64,000 bases of DNA from positions 434,001 to 498,000 of the forward strand of contig JBAMDO010000578.1 in assembly GCA_037074765.1 (NCBI GenBank), in the 5' to 3' direction. The translations under genes were made by a program, and so were the position numbers. The notes under the pieces are model-generated. The model saw only the letters and a program-made list of their open reading frames with translations. It searched no databases and was not told the origin of the DNA. Source of the stretch: Mansonella perstans (Eukaryota > Nematoda > Chromadorea > Rhabditida > Onchocercidae). Positions 10,905-31,000 of this stretch are shown here, piece after piece; the first letter of the stretch is position 1, and each line of letters starts with the position of its first letter.

Positions 10905-13900
10905 ACAGGCTTTGAGCAAAACGGTTGCAACGTTGACAATTTTACCACAAAATGACTGTCACAGCATTTGCTAATAATTGTTTTAATTCCGCTATGGAAC
11001 ATTAAATCACTAAGTAAATTAAAGGTTTTATGATAAAAGATAAGGAATGAAATACTTGGAAATATAATTAGTAATAACATTTGTTGAAGAATATAATGGT
11101 GTGATATTTTGGTTCTCCAAATACTTGAATATTTATTCCGAATATAATCGGTACGGTATTCAATATTTATTGTTTGGAATTTAGCTTACATTTTCTTTAT
11201 GTGAAAGAAATTTTTCTTTTTCTTCAGACTTCATTCATTCATAAAGGCGTAATTGAGCTTTTATGGTACAAAAATATTTTACTTCAAATCATTCTGGTCA
11301 AAAAGGTTAGTTCTTGAGGAACGCTTAAAGCATTTAATATATTGATCTTAATGTACATTTAAATTTGTTATCACTTTTGCAACTAAAAAAAGTTGTATAA
11401 AATCGCTGTGACGAGGTTACACTGCAAGGAAGAATGCTGTAAATTAAGCAGATAAGATATGAATGTGTGGGACATTGCAGCAACTTGAAATGATTTGGTC
11501 TTTCCTTTCATTTCATTTTTTTATTTTTGTTTCATTTATTCTGTCGTTTTTCTGATATTTCTGTCATAATTAAATGAGATTGAGGACGAATTATTGCTGT
11601 TTTATAATCTTATTTCAAATGAAATTCTTTTTTGAATTATACCCGTGCAATGCGATGTTAAGAAGAATAGAATTTATCAATTTCTGAATAGTTTGAATTA
11701 ATTTTGATTATCATTGGTAGCATAATTATCAATGAGTACTGACTTGTATTTTGCTGGATTCCTTCACATTCCCTGAATCTTTGATCTTTCTAAATTTTAT
11801 CTTCAACTTCATTAACTTATGAAATAAATCTTGAAAACTTGATCAGATAGAAAATGATTTCTTTGGGAGAGGAACGCATATTGTTCTTCGTTTTGTTTCT
11901 AACTTTTCGCAGATGTGTTAATGGAATAAAATCTTTTTCACACTATTTTTTATTTGAATGTGAGAAATACTTTTTGCTGGAAGAGAGTTTGCATGAAACT
12001 GATTCGACAAGTAGATTCGGATGAATTCTAAAACGGACATCAGGTATATCGCACACTTCAATATCTTTGCCATTCTCTCACTGCTGTCCTTCATGAAGAG
12101 CCACTGGACACAAATGAATTTTAGTGGAATTTCTCAGCTCCAAGCAAAAGCAGTAAAGAACCAGTTTTAAGGAGAAGAATTACCGGAAAATATGAAATTT
12201 GTTATTATTATTGTTGTTGCTGTTGCTATTGGTAGCATAGGTACTGTGGGTAATTAGGAAGGATGAATGGGGATGGTTTGTATAATGGATATTTATGGAA
12301 GTGTGGGTGGTAGAAGAAATGGATAGGTAAATGGGGATGCATTAATGAGAAAAATTTAGAGGTGTGACAATGATTTTGACATTGCGAAAAAGTATGAAAT
12401 TCGGAAGTGATGCAAAAAAGAAGTGAAAGGAAATAGCAAGTTGAAAAAATAGTTGAGATTTTGTGAAATTTTTATTGTTCTGGATACCTTTTTGTGAATT
12501 ATATGTTAAAACATGTATGACAAATGAATGAGAAATCAAGTGGACAGAGAGAACTTTCATCTCTTTCATTTAAGCAAATAAAATAAGCGAATATTGGTTT
12601 CTTTTTCTTCTTTCAATTAGATTTGGAGAAAGTTTTGAGCTTTTAGAGACATACACTACAAATAAAAATGCTGTTGCAAGACCGATCCTTTATAGCTTTT
12701 ATAGTTTGTATCCGAACGATTATAATGATAACGCAGCTTCAGTGTTTATAGTATATTGCACAGTTTTTTTTCTGGTCCGATTGATAAAGCGGTTGACTTC
12801 TAAAGATTCCAAAGCTTTCATCATTAAACTTTTATAGTTTGTATCTCTGTTGTTTGTTACTAAATTATCGTCCGCTTACCTATTTCAGCAAATTAGATAT
12901 CATACTGTATAATCAGATCGTTGTACAATAGGCAATAATAGCTTAAGAGGCAGTTTTTAAATTGATTCAGGTAGTTTTTGCAAGCTAGTTCGTTTTTTAA
13001 ATAATTCCCAATAGAGGAACAGATAATAATGAACCTCTAATATAATGAGTTATATCATAAAGTGAAAAATGTCATTGTGATTCCAAAATACTTTTATCAA
13101 AAAATCAACAAATTTTATACTATCAGTTATTGAATGACATAATTTAATTGGGTTCGTTGATTTCAATGAAAATCATTTGAGAAATTAATTGAAAAATGAA
13201 ACTTGATCTTTTAATTTATAAATTTTCACTAATAGTTTATAATAATATAGCAATGGTAGCTAATATTAGTGATAGAGTAGCAGTAATGCAGAAAGTAGTA
13301 TTTGAAGAAGACATCGATAGAGTGATTATCTTTATGGTCAATTACTTGTATTATCAATCATGTGCCACTACTACCTTTTCTTTTGTTTACTTTTTTCCTC
13401 ACAACCTTTCAAGATATTATTATCGTAGTTTTTTTTTCTTTTGTAATAAACCTGCTTGCTACTTGTTCAGTTAAATCTCTTAATTATAGTCTTTAGGATG
13501 GCTAAAAGTGAAAGACTAATAGTTGTAGTTGTAAATGCCTTGCAAACACTAATAATTACTGTAAGTTTAAAAAATCTCTCAAAGTATACAATACCGCTTG
13601 TTAGGGAAGTGATGCTTTATGATTATTTTATAAATACCATCAAAATTGTGCCGTTTTGATGAGAGCAAAGAAAAGTTTTTCGCCTTTCCATTTATTTAAT
13701 TATAGTAAGAAACATTGATTTAATCGTAAAAATTTGAACAAATCCTTCAACACTTACATTATAAATTATTATTTTTTAAATAATTTTAAAACTGAATGAA
13801 GCCATTTTTACAATTTATTACTTCAACAAAACAGCTGCTTCAGTTGGTCATTATGACTGATGATATACTGTTATTATCAACACTAGTGTGCAAAGGCAAT

Positions 13901-16900
13901 GATGTATCTTTGCGGTGTAACGGTTCATCGATTATGATATGATAAGGAATCAGCACTTCATCACTGTAACGATACGGAGATCAAAATAACCATCTAATTC
14001 TTTTTCTCCCTACAGCAGGGTTTTTTCACATTTATTTCTTAAAAAATGTTTTACAATTAACCTCATCGCCTCGTCTGACAGCATTGAGTAATTGCTGAAA
14101 AATAATTGATTAGATGCCGGACGATATACCTTCGGTAGAAAATACTGAATTAGAGATAATAAATGATAAAATTAAGATGAAATGCTCGTATCAGAAGAAA
14201 GCTTTTATGTTCTAGATGTCATTTGATATTTGTTGGAATGCTAAGATCAATCCAACCTCGTTTCTGGTGACCAGCTGCTTATCAGTGTATAATGATGGCA
14301 TTATCAGTTAAAGAATGCCACAGTTTGCTCTTTCATTTATTCATTTACAGTATTAAAAGCTTACAGCGTTAAAATCAGTTTTGCACACTCTTTTTCTACA
14401 TTGAAATATTTCTACAGTTAGATTTAAATTATATTTTCATTTCAGTTATGATGAATAAAATGAACGAGTAAAATATTATAGGAGTATTAATATCAAATGC
14501 TAAGCAGCAACTTGAACATAAATAATTCTGTAGTTGAAAAACATAGAAATAATATTTCTTCTTAATTTCGCTGGGTAAGACATTCCGGATACAGAAAAGT
14601 ATCAAATTGATTCAGCTCATTAATTAACAGATCTATTTAGCTATGGCGAAATGTTTCACTGCCATGTAAATGGGTGAATTTCACTTTAGATCATCTACCC
14701 GATCATCTAAAATTTAAACAAGCTTGGTTTTCAAGAACTTAAGGTTAAAGCAAGCTTAATTATTGAGAACGCATTATTTCCAATCAGATGATACTTCTAT
14801 TACTTAAATTCAACTTTCTTTAAATACTTGTACAATTACTCATTAAAGATTAATAACTATTAATAATTGAAGAATTTCTGAAATTTGCTTTAAATTTTTG
14901 TATCAAATGCTTAGTCCTAAGCTTAAATTGTAACATGAGCTATAATCTTTGGATTAAGTTTTCTTTGATGAGCAAAATTTCAATTAATTTGTGGTACCAA
15001 TCATTGCACCAGCTGTATTCCGTTACATTCTACTACCCCGCTCTCCCGCTCTCCTATTCTCGCTTCCAATCAAAATATGCCATATAAAATAATTGAAGTT
15101 TAAGAACTTGAATGCAATTTGCCTAAACTAATTTAGTTTTCTCTCAATCTTAAGTAAATTGGTGGATCTTGAAATTTTTTTGGCCATACTTATATCAGGT
15201 GAAGAACTTTGAGAAACAATAACTTAATACCAAAAATATTCACCAGAACTATGCATTCTCAAAATGATGATAGCCTTTGACCTCATCAGAAGTGAGTACC
15301 TGAAGAATTACTTGAATAGAAAGAATGTTTCTGTTATGTGTGTTATTATGAACTCTCAGAGATGTTCATTTTCTCCATCCATCACTTCATATATTAGTTA
15401 TTTAATTAGTGAGGTCATCAAGTATTCTATTTATATTAGCCAAGATTATTTAGATTGATTATCAAGATTCAAGCATTTTTAATAAAAGTTCAATACTTCC
15501 GATGTTACGATTCAGTATGTATCATCGATCGAAATAACTTTGCTATCCTTCTCTCTATTCTATGTGTTCCTATTTACCCAAATAGTTAGAAGTTTTCAGT
15601 TAGCTAAACTTAACCTTTTTTGAAAAAATTTTCTTTTTCGATTTCTCAGCTCTTTCGCACTTTAAGTTAATATTGAAAAAAATGCAAGTAAATTAACTGT
15701 AATGTCAAAAATTAATTTCCAATTCCTGCAGCTATTTGATTAAAATTTTAGAAAAAAGAATTATTCTCTTTGCCGAATAATCCATCCCTCAATTATTCAG
15801 TTGCATATTATATATGTCAAAATGCATAATAATGGTGATGAGAAGAGTAAATTACAGTAGAACCGAAAATTACTTAATGAAGAGTAGTTTAGACGAAAGA
15901 GAGGGAAAAAGAAAAGGAAGGAAAAAGATGTTCTCTAATGAATTATTTGTATAAGTAGAGTGAAATAATTTGACAAGCGAAAGATTAATTGCACGTAATA
16001 TCAACTATTACAATAATGGCTATTACGTCTGACTCTTTGTGCTGTGTACATTTTGTCATTTAAATCACTCATTAAATGCACTATTACAAATATAAGTATT
16101 TGTTTTTGTGATAAATAAAAAATTAATTTGTGAATGAAAATGAAAATTTTGCAAAATAATTTTTATTCAGTTTTATTACTGTGCTGTTATATATTCATAT
16201 AGTATCAGCCTTGCTTTAACTAATTTTGAGAATTTGTCTAATTTAGTTCATCTACGTCCATATTCACGACTTTGAATGTTTAACAAAAAAAAATCCAGTG
16301 TTGATAAGCTTTAATTTTAGCACTTAATGTGATATTTCAAGGGTACTTTAATTTACCAATTAAATCTATCAAAGTACAAACGTTCGTTGTTATTTTGTCA
16401 CCATTGGAATTTATTTATTAAATCGAGCAAAAAACAATTCGTTGTTTAATTTGAAAAATGTGGAAAATTTTAAGAGATATATGATCATACAATGTGTCAC
16501 TTGAAATTTTCAAAATTACTCATTTATTAAAATACTTACCAATTTAGGAGATTTTTGCAATTCAACCGGATCTCTACTGATATAAGCAAATCGTAATTTT
16601 CCAAGCAAACAAATCTTTCGGAAATTAATATGACATTTTTTGAAGGACACATCTCGGAAAGAAGGCAGAGAATGAGAACCCACATTTTACTGTTACCTAA
16701 TGTAAACATCCCTTCGTAGTTTGTTGAAAATTGATTTTTAGAATAGAAGAAAGGAATAGTGAGAACAGTTTTGTAGAATTGTTGTAGAATTACTGGATTG
16801 ACATTCAAGTTTTTCTGATGAGTTTGCCACACTAAACTTCACATCCTTTTATGAACTATTCATCTACTGCAAATTCTGTGGTTGAATTTTCTTGTAACTT

Positions 16901-19900
16901 GTATTTCCTTGTACTTAAATTGATCAAAATAAACAATCAGTTTTCTGTTTGATATTATTTGCCGCAGTTTAGCCAATAAAATCTTCATATTTCGTATGCA
17001 CGATGTTAAAGCAGCTTAATCATGACTAGCGAAAAATTCATAAGTCAATACTCGAAAATAAAGGAAATTTTTCCGGAACTATCGCTACAATTCGAAATTT
17101 ATACTACATACCTTTCACTTGATGACCTAAGTGAACATTGCAGTACATCTACGCACTTCAATTACTTGCATTCTCACGACACCCTGGTGATTCAGTACCA
17201 TCTTATCCGGCAAAAAGCAACAAGAACCCTTCGCATCCTGAAGTAAACTCTCTACAAATTGTTTTTCCCAAATCTTGGAGTTAAAGTATTTCTAAATAAC
17301 TATGAGTTTGTTTATCAACGATATTTTTAATGACTAAGCAAGTTAAATTACTGAATTAAAGTATTCTGTTCATCATACAAAATGCAGTCATTATGTGAAA
17401 TATTTGAAGAAAACATTATAGCTTATTTTCCGATTCAGTTTTAAATATTTGACAACAAAAATGATGAATGAATAACAACAAATGAATAACAATGAATAAC
17501 AAGTTTTGGCTCTGATGACTCATTAATGACTTCATTAATTTAGCTGCTGACTCATTAATTTAGTAATATCGTATCTTCCAAATACCTAACGCTAACTGAA
17601 AATTATAATTATTATGACAGTGAAGATTTTCAGAATAAATTAATCTAGCTATTTGATTCCAATTAATTTAAATATCATAACCTATCATTCTTATGATACT
17701 CAAATGCATATCAATGAGAAATAGGCGAGAAATGCCAAATTTGCAACTACTTCAAATTCATTTCTGTTGATTTTCCAAAACTCAACATATAAAAAGCTCT
17801 GTGTCCGTCGAGTAGAACAACATCCATTTTGATCTGCACTTAGATGGCAGGAAGAAATAAAAATTTAAATATGCTGCAATTGCTCGCATGAATTTTCAAT
17901 AATTATAGAATGTGATATCATTTCATAAAGCATGGGATGGCGGAAATTTAAAAATTTAGTTTTCTGGTGAAATAAAAATGACTTTTTTTCACATTGTAAA
18001 AAAAATATCGAACTACTTTAAAGAGAATTCTCAAAGCTTCATTTATCAGCCCATTTAGCTTAAATTTAAAAAAGAAAGAGCAATACGTCTGCTAACACTA
18101 TACATTCCCACTGATGTCAAATCTAAGCTTCATAAGTTTTAGACTGTTTCATTTAATTATTTTACTTTTTCTTCTTCTCTATCCAACGGATTATTGACGC
18201 TTATTCAATGTATTTTCATGGTTGATCCTAATTTATATTACATTTAAAAAAGTTGAACTTACTTTACATTTTTATTGAAGTGTAATGATGAAACTATCTC
18301 GACATTATATTGCATGAAAGTAATTATGATACAGAAATCTCGGAAAGCTATCTGTTGATGAAAGGAGCCTAGAACATTTAGTTGAATCATTTTATGGCTC
18401 CACGTTTAAAACTATTATTACTGTTGAAGGGAGGATTAAAAATGGCTTAAAACTGTATTTTTTTCACGAACTTTATCAACACTGTGCTAATTAAATAAAT
18501 TACGAAATTAAAACCAAAAAGAACGAAAAGAGTAAAAAAAAAAAGGAAACTAATTTTTTGAATAGTTTCACAAGAACAGTTAGCATTATGTAATATAAAT
18601 ACTGAAAAACAATTTTTTGAAATTTATTTCAATTTAATTTAATAGCTGAAATCTATGCATTATTATTGAATGAAATTTCGTAAAAATTTTAAAATATTTC
18701 ATCAGTTTTCATTATTAAATTAAAATCATAAAAATTTTTCTCTCGTTCAAGTTGCACGGTAATGCTCATACCACAAGAAATTGGTAATATCGTATTTGGG
18801 CGGTACCATTCACTCTGCCTATCATTTGTCAACTGCTCCTCCCTTTACTCCTCCATCCGTCATAACATTCTATCAGCACTATGTGTCATCTAACAATCAT
18901 TATTTCATTTTTTCCTTGACATCAATTTATCAATTTTTATCTTTGCTTAAACTTTTCTTAGGCTAACATCAATTCAACGAAGAAATTAGGAAGCAAGGCA
19001 TAAATCATTAAAACTAACCTGAAATCATTTGTCTGAAAATTGATTGAGTAGCCAATTTAATTTTTTAATAATTTATACACTACCGTTAATTAATTTAATG
19101 AGCACGAAATTTGTGCAATAGTTTGAAGTTTTTTGATGAATACTTAGCAATATTAGCTTCATTCTTATTCCTTTTTTATAGGCATGATAGAAGAGAACTA
19201 GCTGATGACTGTCAATAACGTCCCTTTTTTCAATGTTTGTTCAACTGCAAAAGTAGTAACGAAAACAGTTAGGATGAGCTTTCATTATTGAAATCATTCC
19301 ATCACATCTAATTCCAACCATCCATATTTTCTTCCGTTTCATGCCTATATGGTCCTTAATCCATCCTTCTATCCAATCATTTGATGATTTCCTTGAATCT
19401 TAGTAACAGCATCATATGGTATTTTTTTATTTATATAGCAAATTTTGCAGTTATTTATTTAAGTAACTGTTTTAGTCTATTTTCATATGTCAAAAATTGT
19501 TTTTAAGATTTGTTTTTGACGAAAAAAACTGCCATTCATTCTCTGATGTCACTGTCACTACAAAAAGCTTAATCATGTTATATTCATATTTAGAATTATT
19601 TCTCTAACAACTCATTCTTCAATTTTCAATTTTCTTAAATTTTAATATGCTAAATTCCATTATTGCTCTTGTCAAATCAGTAATGACAATAAGTTGCAAG
19701 TTTTATACTCTTTAAAATAATCTTGAAAAAGCTGTCCATTAGCAAGTTATCGGGTTTTATTCAGCGCAATCTGTTGTCGAGAGCGCCATTATGCAAGCTC
19801 TTCGCATATGTACAAGCATATCAAACACTGACGCGAAAACGATGGAAATTTTTTTTGCTGATAGATTTTAAAATGGACAGGTTGTTGACCCACTCATATT

Positions 19901-22635
19901 GCTTATTTTAATGAATTAATAAATCTGGCGCAAAACCAAACCATTGATTACGTAAGTGCCTTTCCTAACTCAAATAAAGTAACCCTCTGTTGATTACATT
20001 CGTTGCAGACTTTTAAACGCAGATTTTTGCAAAATTTCTAAAAATTTTGAATTATATCATACATAATTTGGCATTCAGTGCATGAATTTTACCTCATTTT
20101 CTAGAGTAACTTAGTTATTGCAATCTTAAAATCAACTTTGATTTTTTCAAAATTTTCATTCCTGAGAAAAAGTGATTTATTTAAATTCCATTTGAAATTT
20201 ATTTTTTAACTGATTTGAATATCTAAATAATAGAAAGGTCTAAAGCTTCATGCCAATATCATCCTACTGAAGGACAAATATTTGGGTTGGTTATGATAAG
20301 GTGTCTTATCGTATGTCAACCTGTGATAGATCAACCTGTGGTATTTTTTTTTTTTTGTTATTAATTTGAATTAATTATATTAATTGGTAAAATCAATTTA
20401 CCTTGGTTGTTTTACGAGAAATAACTATTTTAATCATTTTTTTACTGGTTAAAATCTAAAAGTTCAGTAAAATTATATTTAACAGAAACGGAATGCTGTT
20501 AAAATTCATTATCAACAGAATTAGATATTTATTTCGTATGTCTCTAGGATATAAAGACATCGATTTTCAGGCTCACCTTTTGAGAAATGATGAAATATTT
20601 TAGCTTTATAATTGTTTTGTCTATTTTATACTCTATCTTTCTATGTATTCGTATTATGCAGTTAGGCATTCAATAAATCTCTCTGCTTGTATCCTTATAA
20701 TTTATCTACTGATAAAATGTTTCAAGTGATAAGATGATTTAGAAATGGTAAAGATTTCATATACATATAGAAAGAAATATCATTTTTATTCAGTTCGCCT
20801 AAAATTGTGAGTTACCGTATTTTTGCGTTTAAATGTATATGAATTGTGCATTGGGTCTATGTGTATTGTATGAGCTGTGAGTCTGTATCTGTGTGTGTTT
20901 GTGGTTAAGTGACAGTCCTACAAATGGGCTTTTCAAATCGTTCAATTGCAGATCTGATGAGTCAATCGAGAAAGTTTCATTTCTGTAATCTTGACCAGGA
21001 CATAATGTGCAACTAGTTCGATAGACTTCTTATTTCTCATCGTTGTCACAACTGTCGCCACCATTTATTATCGAGAAGGGAGTCTACAAGCTTCCAACCC
21101 CTGTATGCACCACTACCTGTATGCTCTCTACAATGTATCTTCTACCTGTGCTATTCTTTTCGACTAGCTTTATTAGCCGTACAAATAGGATGACTGAGAC
21201 AGGCGACACAAGGAATGCTTTAGAAGCGACAGGATGGTCTATACAATAAAGCTTCTAAATGAAATCGGTTGTCAACCTTCCTCTTCATTGAAATGTCATT
21301 TAGATTTAGCAAGTCTCAACTCTTCGTAATGTCCTGTTGCTATTATCATCTTTTAATTTAAAATTAGAACTTTTCAAGTTTATTATATTAAATTTCATAT
21401 CAAATTTTTTGTTATCTTTATTTTCATCAGCTGTTTATTCTTTGAATGAAATCAAATCAAATTTTTACCAAATGATTTGCATTTTTCATTAATTTCTCTT
21501 AGAAGCGAAAGCCATGTGTTTACTGGCTATTGAGATATTTCATCAATAAAACATTCATGAAAAGAGCAAACATTTGATAGTGATTTCAATTTGCTACGTT
21601 CTGTTTACCAATGCGGCGTCAAGAACTGATGAAATGATAATATTGACATTTCACGTCTGTCCATATTTGTTTTTGACGTAATAGCCGTGCATCATATCTC
21701 ATTAAGTAATTAAGTATTTATTCGCATCGATTTCAAATGTTAGTAAAAAATCGCTCTACGCAATCGATGATTTCAACATAACCAGAATGAATTTATCACA
21801 ATCATTAACACTTTAAAGGTGATATTGATTGGCTTTTTGGTATTCTTGCTGAAATTATCTCATTAAGCTCAGATCAGTTAATCTCGTATTCCAAATATAT
21901 CATACTTGCACTCATATATTGCGCATTAATTTTTTTTCAAATTTAATTTTCTGTATACATTGAACATAAAAAAATAATTTGTGCTGATTAATTTAATTTA
22001 ATTAATAGTATTAATTAAAATGCTAGTAATTAAAATTCTTTTTAATTAATAGCACTTAGAATAGATAATTTTGGACAAACTATAAAGAATTCAATGTAGA
22101 GAATTGAAAAAAAGCCATTTTTCTATTTTGTTCTAACGATTCTCTCTTATCAACATAACAAATGAAAAAAAAATTACAACGAAATAATCATTCCGGCAAG
22201 TGGATCGAATAAGAATATCACGGATACGGTATAAAAATGATGTCTTTTTTTCCGTAATACAATCCTTTCTTCGAGCTCCTACCTCTACCATCTTACTTTT
22301 TTTTCCCTCTGTATCTTTCTCGTTTTCTTTCTTTGCTTTATTCTTTTTAAAAGTGACAATAATAGTAAAGAGGAGAAAAGTAGTACAAAAGAAATGCATC
22401 ATAAATTTATATGTCCATTATTGAAAGGATGCAGAAAGGTTGTATTTATGACATTGGATTCTGTTACCGGAACGGTACGATAAGATTTTTGTACAAACTT
22501 TTTGATTCTTAATTTTCTTTTTTAGCATGAAATTTGTTTGGATCATTTGGCTGATGATTTTATAGTTATGTGAAAAAATTGTTGAAACTTCTTTGGTACA
22601 ATATCTTTAGATGTTGAATTTCGAATATATTGTAG
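10905..22635. other. Long gene-poor interval upstream of pha-4
   Basis: About 11.7 kb between the Kunitz stop and the first recognised pha-4 exon. No exon chain with consistent phases was found on either strand. Isolated protein-like frames occur at 17022-17246 (+), 19735-19911 (+) and 21043-21249 (+). The interval most likely contains the pha-4 promoter and enhancers, its missing 5' exon, and the 3' end of the Kunitz transcript. Confidence 0.6.
17022..17246 (+). CDS. Candidate small orphan ORF, 74 residues
   Basis: ATG 17022 to TAA 17244-17246 encodes 74 residues beginning MTSEKFISQYSKIKEIFPEL, with a balanced composition (His, Ser, Thr, Asp, Arg, Leu) and local GC content above its surroundings. 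There is no signal peptide, membrane segment or recognised domain, and no clear splice sites flank it. It could be a small single-exon gene, an exon of something larger, a decayed gene copy, or chance. The function is unknown. Confidence 0.25.
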   Translation: MTSEKFISQYSKIKEIFPELSLQFEIYTTYLSLDDLSEHCSTSTHFNYLHSHDTLVIQYHLIRQKATRTLRILK

Positions 22636-28080
<5,445 letters not shown>

Positions 28081-31000
28081 GTATCAGTGTGCTATTCTAA
28101 TTTTATAAATCTTTACTCTTTGCTTTGCCATAATATCTACAAATGAATCTTATAATAATAAGCAAATATCTAATGATATTTGTAGCCAAGTATGGTTTTT
28201 CCGCATATTTAAGTCTTGTGATATCATAAAAATATTGGTAATCATATAAATTTTGTATTTGCTTATCCTTGTGCTAACAGATTGTTTTTGGTTAATAACT
28301 GAAGTGGTAATAAAAATTTTAGGATAAATTTTCACAAAGTTGTCAGAAATTTTTTGATATAGTATAATATGTATTCCAAATCGCAAAAGGGACAATATTA
28401 ACTTATCATTTTGCATAAAATATTAGTTCGATGGCATAAATTAGTTGCTTTCCAGTTCGAATAATCCGAATTCATTGCCAAATTTGTAAAAGAAGCTTAG
28501 AAGAAAAAGGTTGAAGGAAGTCGAAGAAAGAAGAAAGGTTAGTACTAGTGCCTCATCTCAACAACTGATCACTTCTGTGATCAATTTATTATTGATCCAA
28601 ACATTTGCGATATCATTTGTAAAATAATTTGTTATGTTCTTTTATAAAATGATGTAGGTATATTCACAATTCTTTAGTTTTTTTTATTGATATGATTCGA
28701 ATATTTGCAATAAATTATATTTCAGTCAATTATTCATCAATGTCACTTTTTTGACTTTTAATTGAAAGTTCAAATAATTTGCGGTAGTTTTTTGTGGATT
28801 TTACTATGTTATTTAAGATGCCTTAATTATTTGCCATTTTATCAATATCCTTTTGAATTGATCACCTATCGTACATTTTGAACTTATGTGAGAGATTGAG
28901 TGAATGGGAATACATATTGTCAGTTCCTCCTTAATTTGATTCAAATTTCTCCGAAAATTCGCTTTAAGTACTTGCAATAATACAATTTACATGATTAAAA
29001 ACAACGTGATAAGGGTTACGCATCACGTACAAAAAATTCCGTTTCATTAGTCATGCAAATATATCATAAATTTATGTTTTATTCTTATCTTTAAAATTTT
29101 TCTAGAAGATTCTGAAAAGTTACATTAAAACTGAAATCATTAACTTTTCTTCAAATTTTAAGCTTTTTAGTCCAGAAATCTTTTCAGAAAATAGATTGTT
29201 TTCTGGCAATCATTTTCTCGTGCTTTCAATTTTCTGATTTAAATTTGAAGCAGTTTTAAGATTTTTGTTTTGGAAAGTGAAGAAATGAGGAAATATGCTG
29301 TGATCGCAATCATAATTGTTTACCAGGAATGTTTAGCTGTTCGCTTAGTGAAGTTTTGGAACTAGCACAGCTGTATTAGGGAAATGGCCAAACATTGCCT
29401 TTCTAAAATGACTAATTAACGGTTCATTATCAAAAAACATCGTTCAACTCACTTATTGGTTTCGCTAACCAAACTTCTTCTTAATTTAAGAAAATAATTT
29501 TAAATACGTCCAAGTTATTAGACATTTTAAATTTTAATTAAATTAAAAATCTGTTACCAATTTTCATCCTTTCGTTCAATTGCACAAACACGCATATAGA
29601 GCCATTTTATGGCTTTTACGGTTTTATCCTTTTCTTTGCTATATGTTATTGCTGACGCTTATTGTCGGGATCAGTTTTTTTTTATGGCAATTAAGTATTT
29701 GTCTGAAGTCTGTGCAATAATGTATCGTGACTTTATAATCTGATTTGTAAATTCGCATAAAACTTAAAATGATGCAAAAATTCTAACCAGATTTAGTTTT
29801 ATTTGACTGATTGAAAAGAATAAATAGTGCCAAGTAATACAGCCAATAAATCTAATTGCTGGGCATGGTAATTGCTTGAAAAGTGTTATGAATGTTAAAC
29901 ATATCAAACAACTGTTAGATTTTTTAGTTAATAACAGATTTCGAACATCATGTTTTGATATTACTTGCCGCAATTGCTCAAATAAAATTTAAATAATATT
30001 TGTCAGATATTAGGATCATCGATGCGCTTCTCTTATTTATTTCCAAATTTCTTTAGCAAAGTTAAATTTTACAAAACTCGAGAGAATTTCAGCTAAACAG
30101 AAGAAACAGACGAAATAAATAAGCTCATTTTGCTACTTGTTAGATTTATATTTATTTCTTTTAAACGAATTTTGAAAATAAATTAATCTCAATTAATTTA
30201 ACTAACGCAAATAAAAAAAGCATTGATCTCAATAAATCAGTAGGAATTCCCTTTCGTTACAAACCAATCTAACTAATACAATGACCTCATTATTATGACC
30301 TTCTCTAAATCAACTCTAAAAGATAAGAAATTTGCATTCCACTATAACTGTCGAAGGAAATGTAATGGAATACTGATTGTTTTTGGCAAATAATGTAACA
30401 ACAACAACAACAATAAGTACTTGTATGCCAAAATGCGCTTCAGGTGCTCCTCCACTTAATGGATAGACGTTGTGCATGAAGTATGAAAACATATCCAAAT
30501 GGATGGCCATATCGATGGATCCAATAGATCGAAACTATTATTGTCAAATATGAAGAAGACAAAGGACAATGAACGAGAAAGGGAAGGTGAAGTTCAAGTT
30601 AAGCATTTCCTTCTAACTTCCGTACAGCCTTACCAATTGTGTAATACTTCCCTACCTATAAATAAGTAAACACATGGAAATGAAGGGACCATCAGATAAG
30701 CTTTACTTTTATATTTCACTTATTTCTGCCTATAATTTCCACTACCTAAGTAGTTGATCAGAAAAGAATCCAAGTACTTACCTTTCTGGTTGGTCTCGTG
30801 TTGCAAAGTATTACAGCAGGCTACTATGAATGGAAGTTTCAAGAGATAGATTATGCAAGTGTGGTTTTATTTCTTGCCGTTTCTGGAATAATAATCAACA
30901 AAAAACAAGTTCCGTATTGCAAGAAACCTTTTTTTAATTTCAACTCATCGTGAATGAGAGAAAAACAGAATGCAAAATCGACAAATTTTATACTTCCAAA

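Noticed and set aside
12195..12257. Short frame reading MKFVIIIVVAVAIGSIGTVG, like a signal peptide
   Set aside because: The hydrophobic run is a by-product of an ATT/GTT/GCT microsatellite, and no downstream exon was found.
16536..16832. 98-codon minus-strand frame
   Set aside because: No recognisable domain, AT-driven composition and no partner exons; length is within chance expectation.
21043..21249. 68-codon plus-strand frame in a locally GC-richer region
   Set aside because: It starts at a GTG rather than an ATG and lacks usable splice sites; repetitive Thr, Ser and Leu content gives no clear signal. Could still be part of an upstream exon.
30316..30510. Minus-strand frame with HNVYPLSGGAPEAHFGIQVL
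   Set aside because: The first half looks protein-like, but the second half is translated CAA/GTT microsatellite, and there is no splice context.
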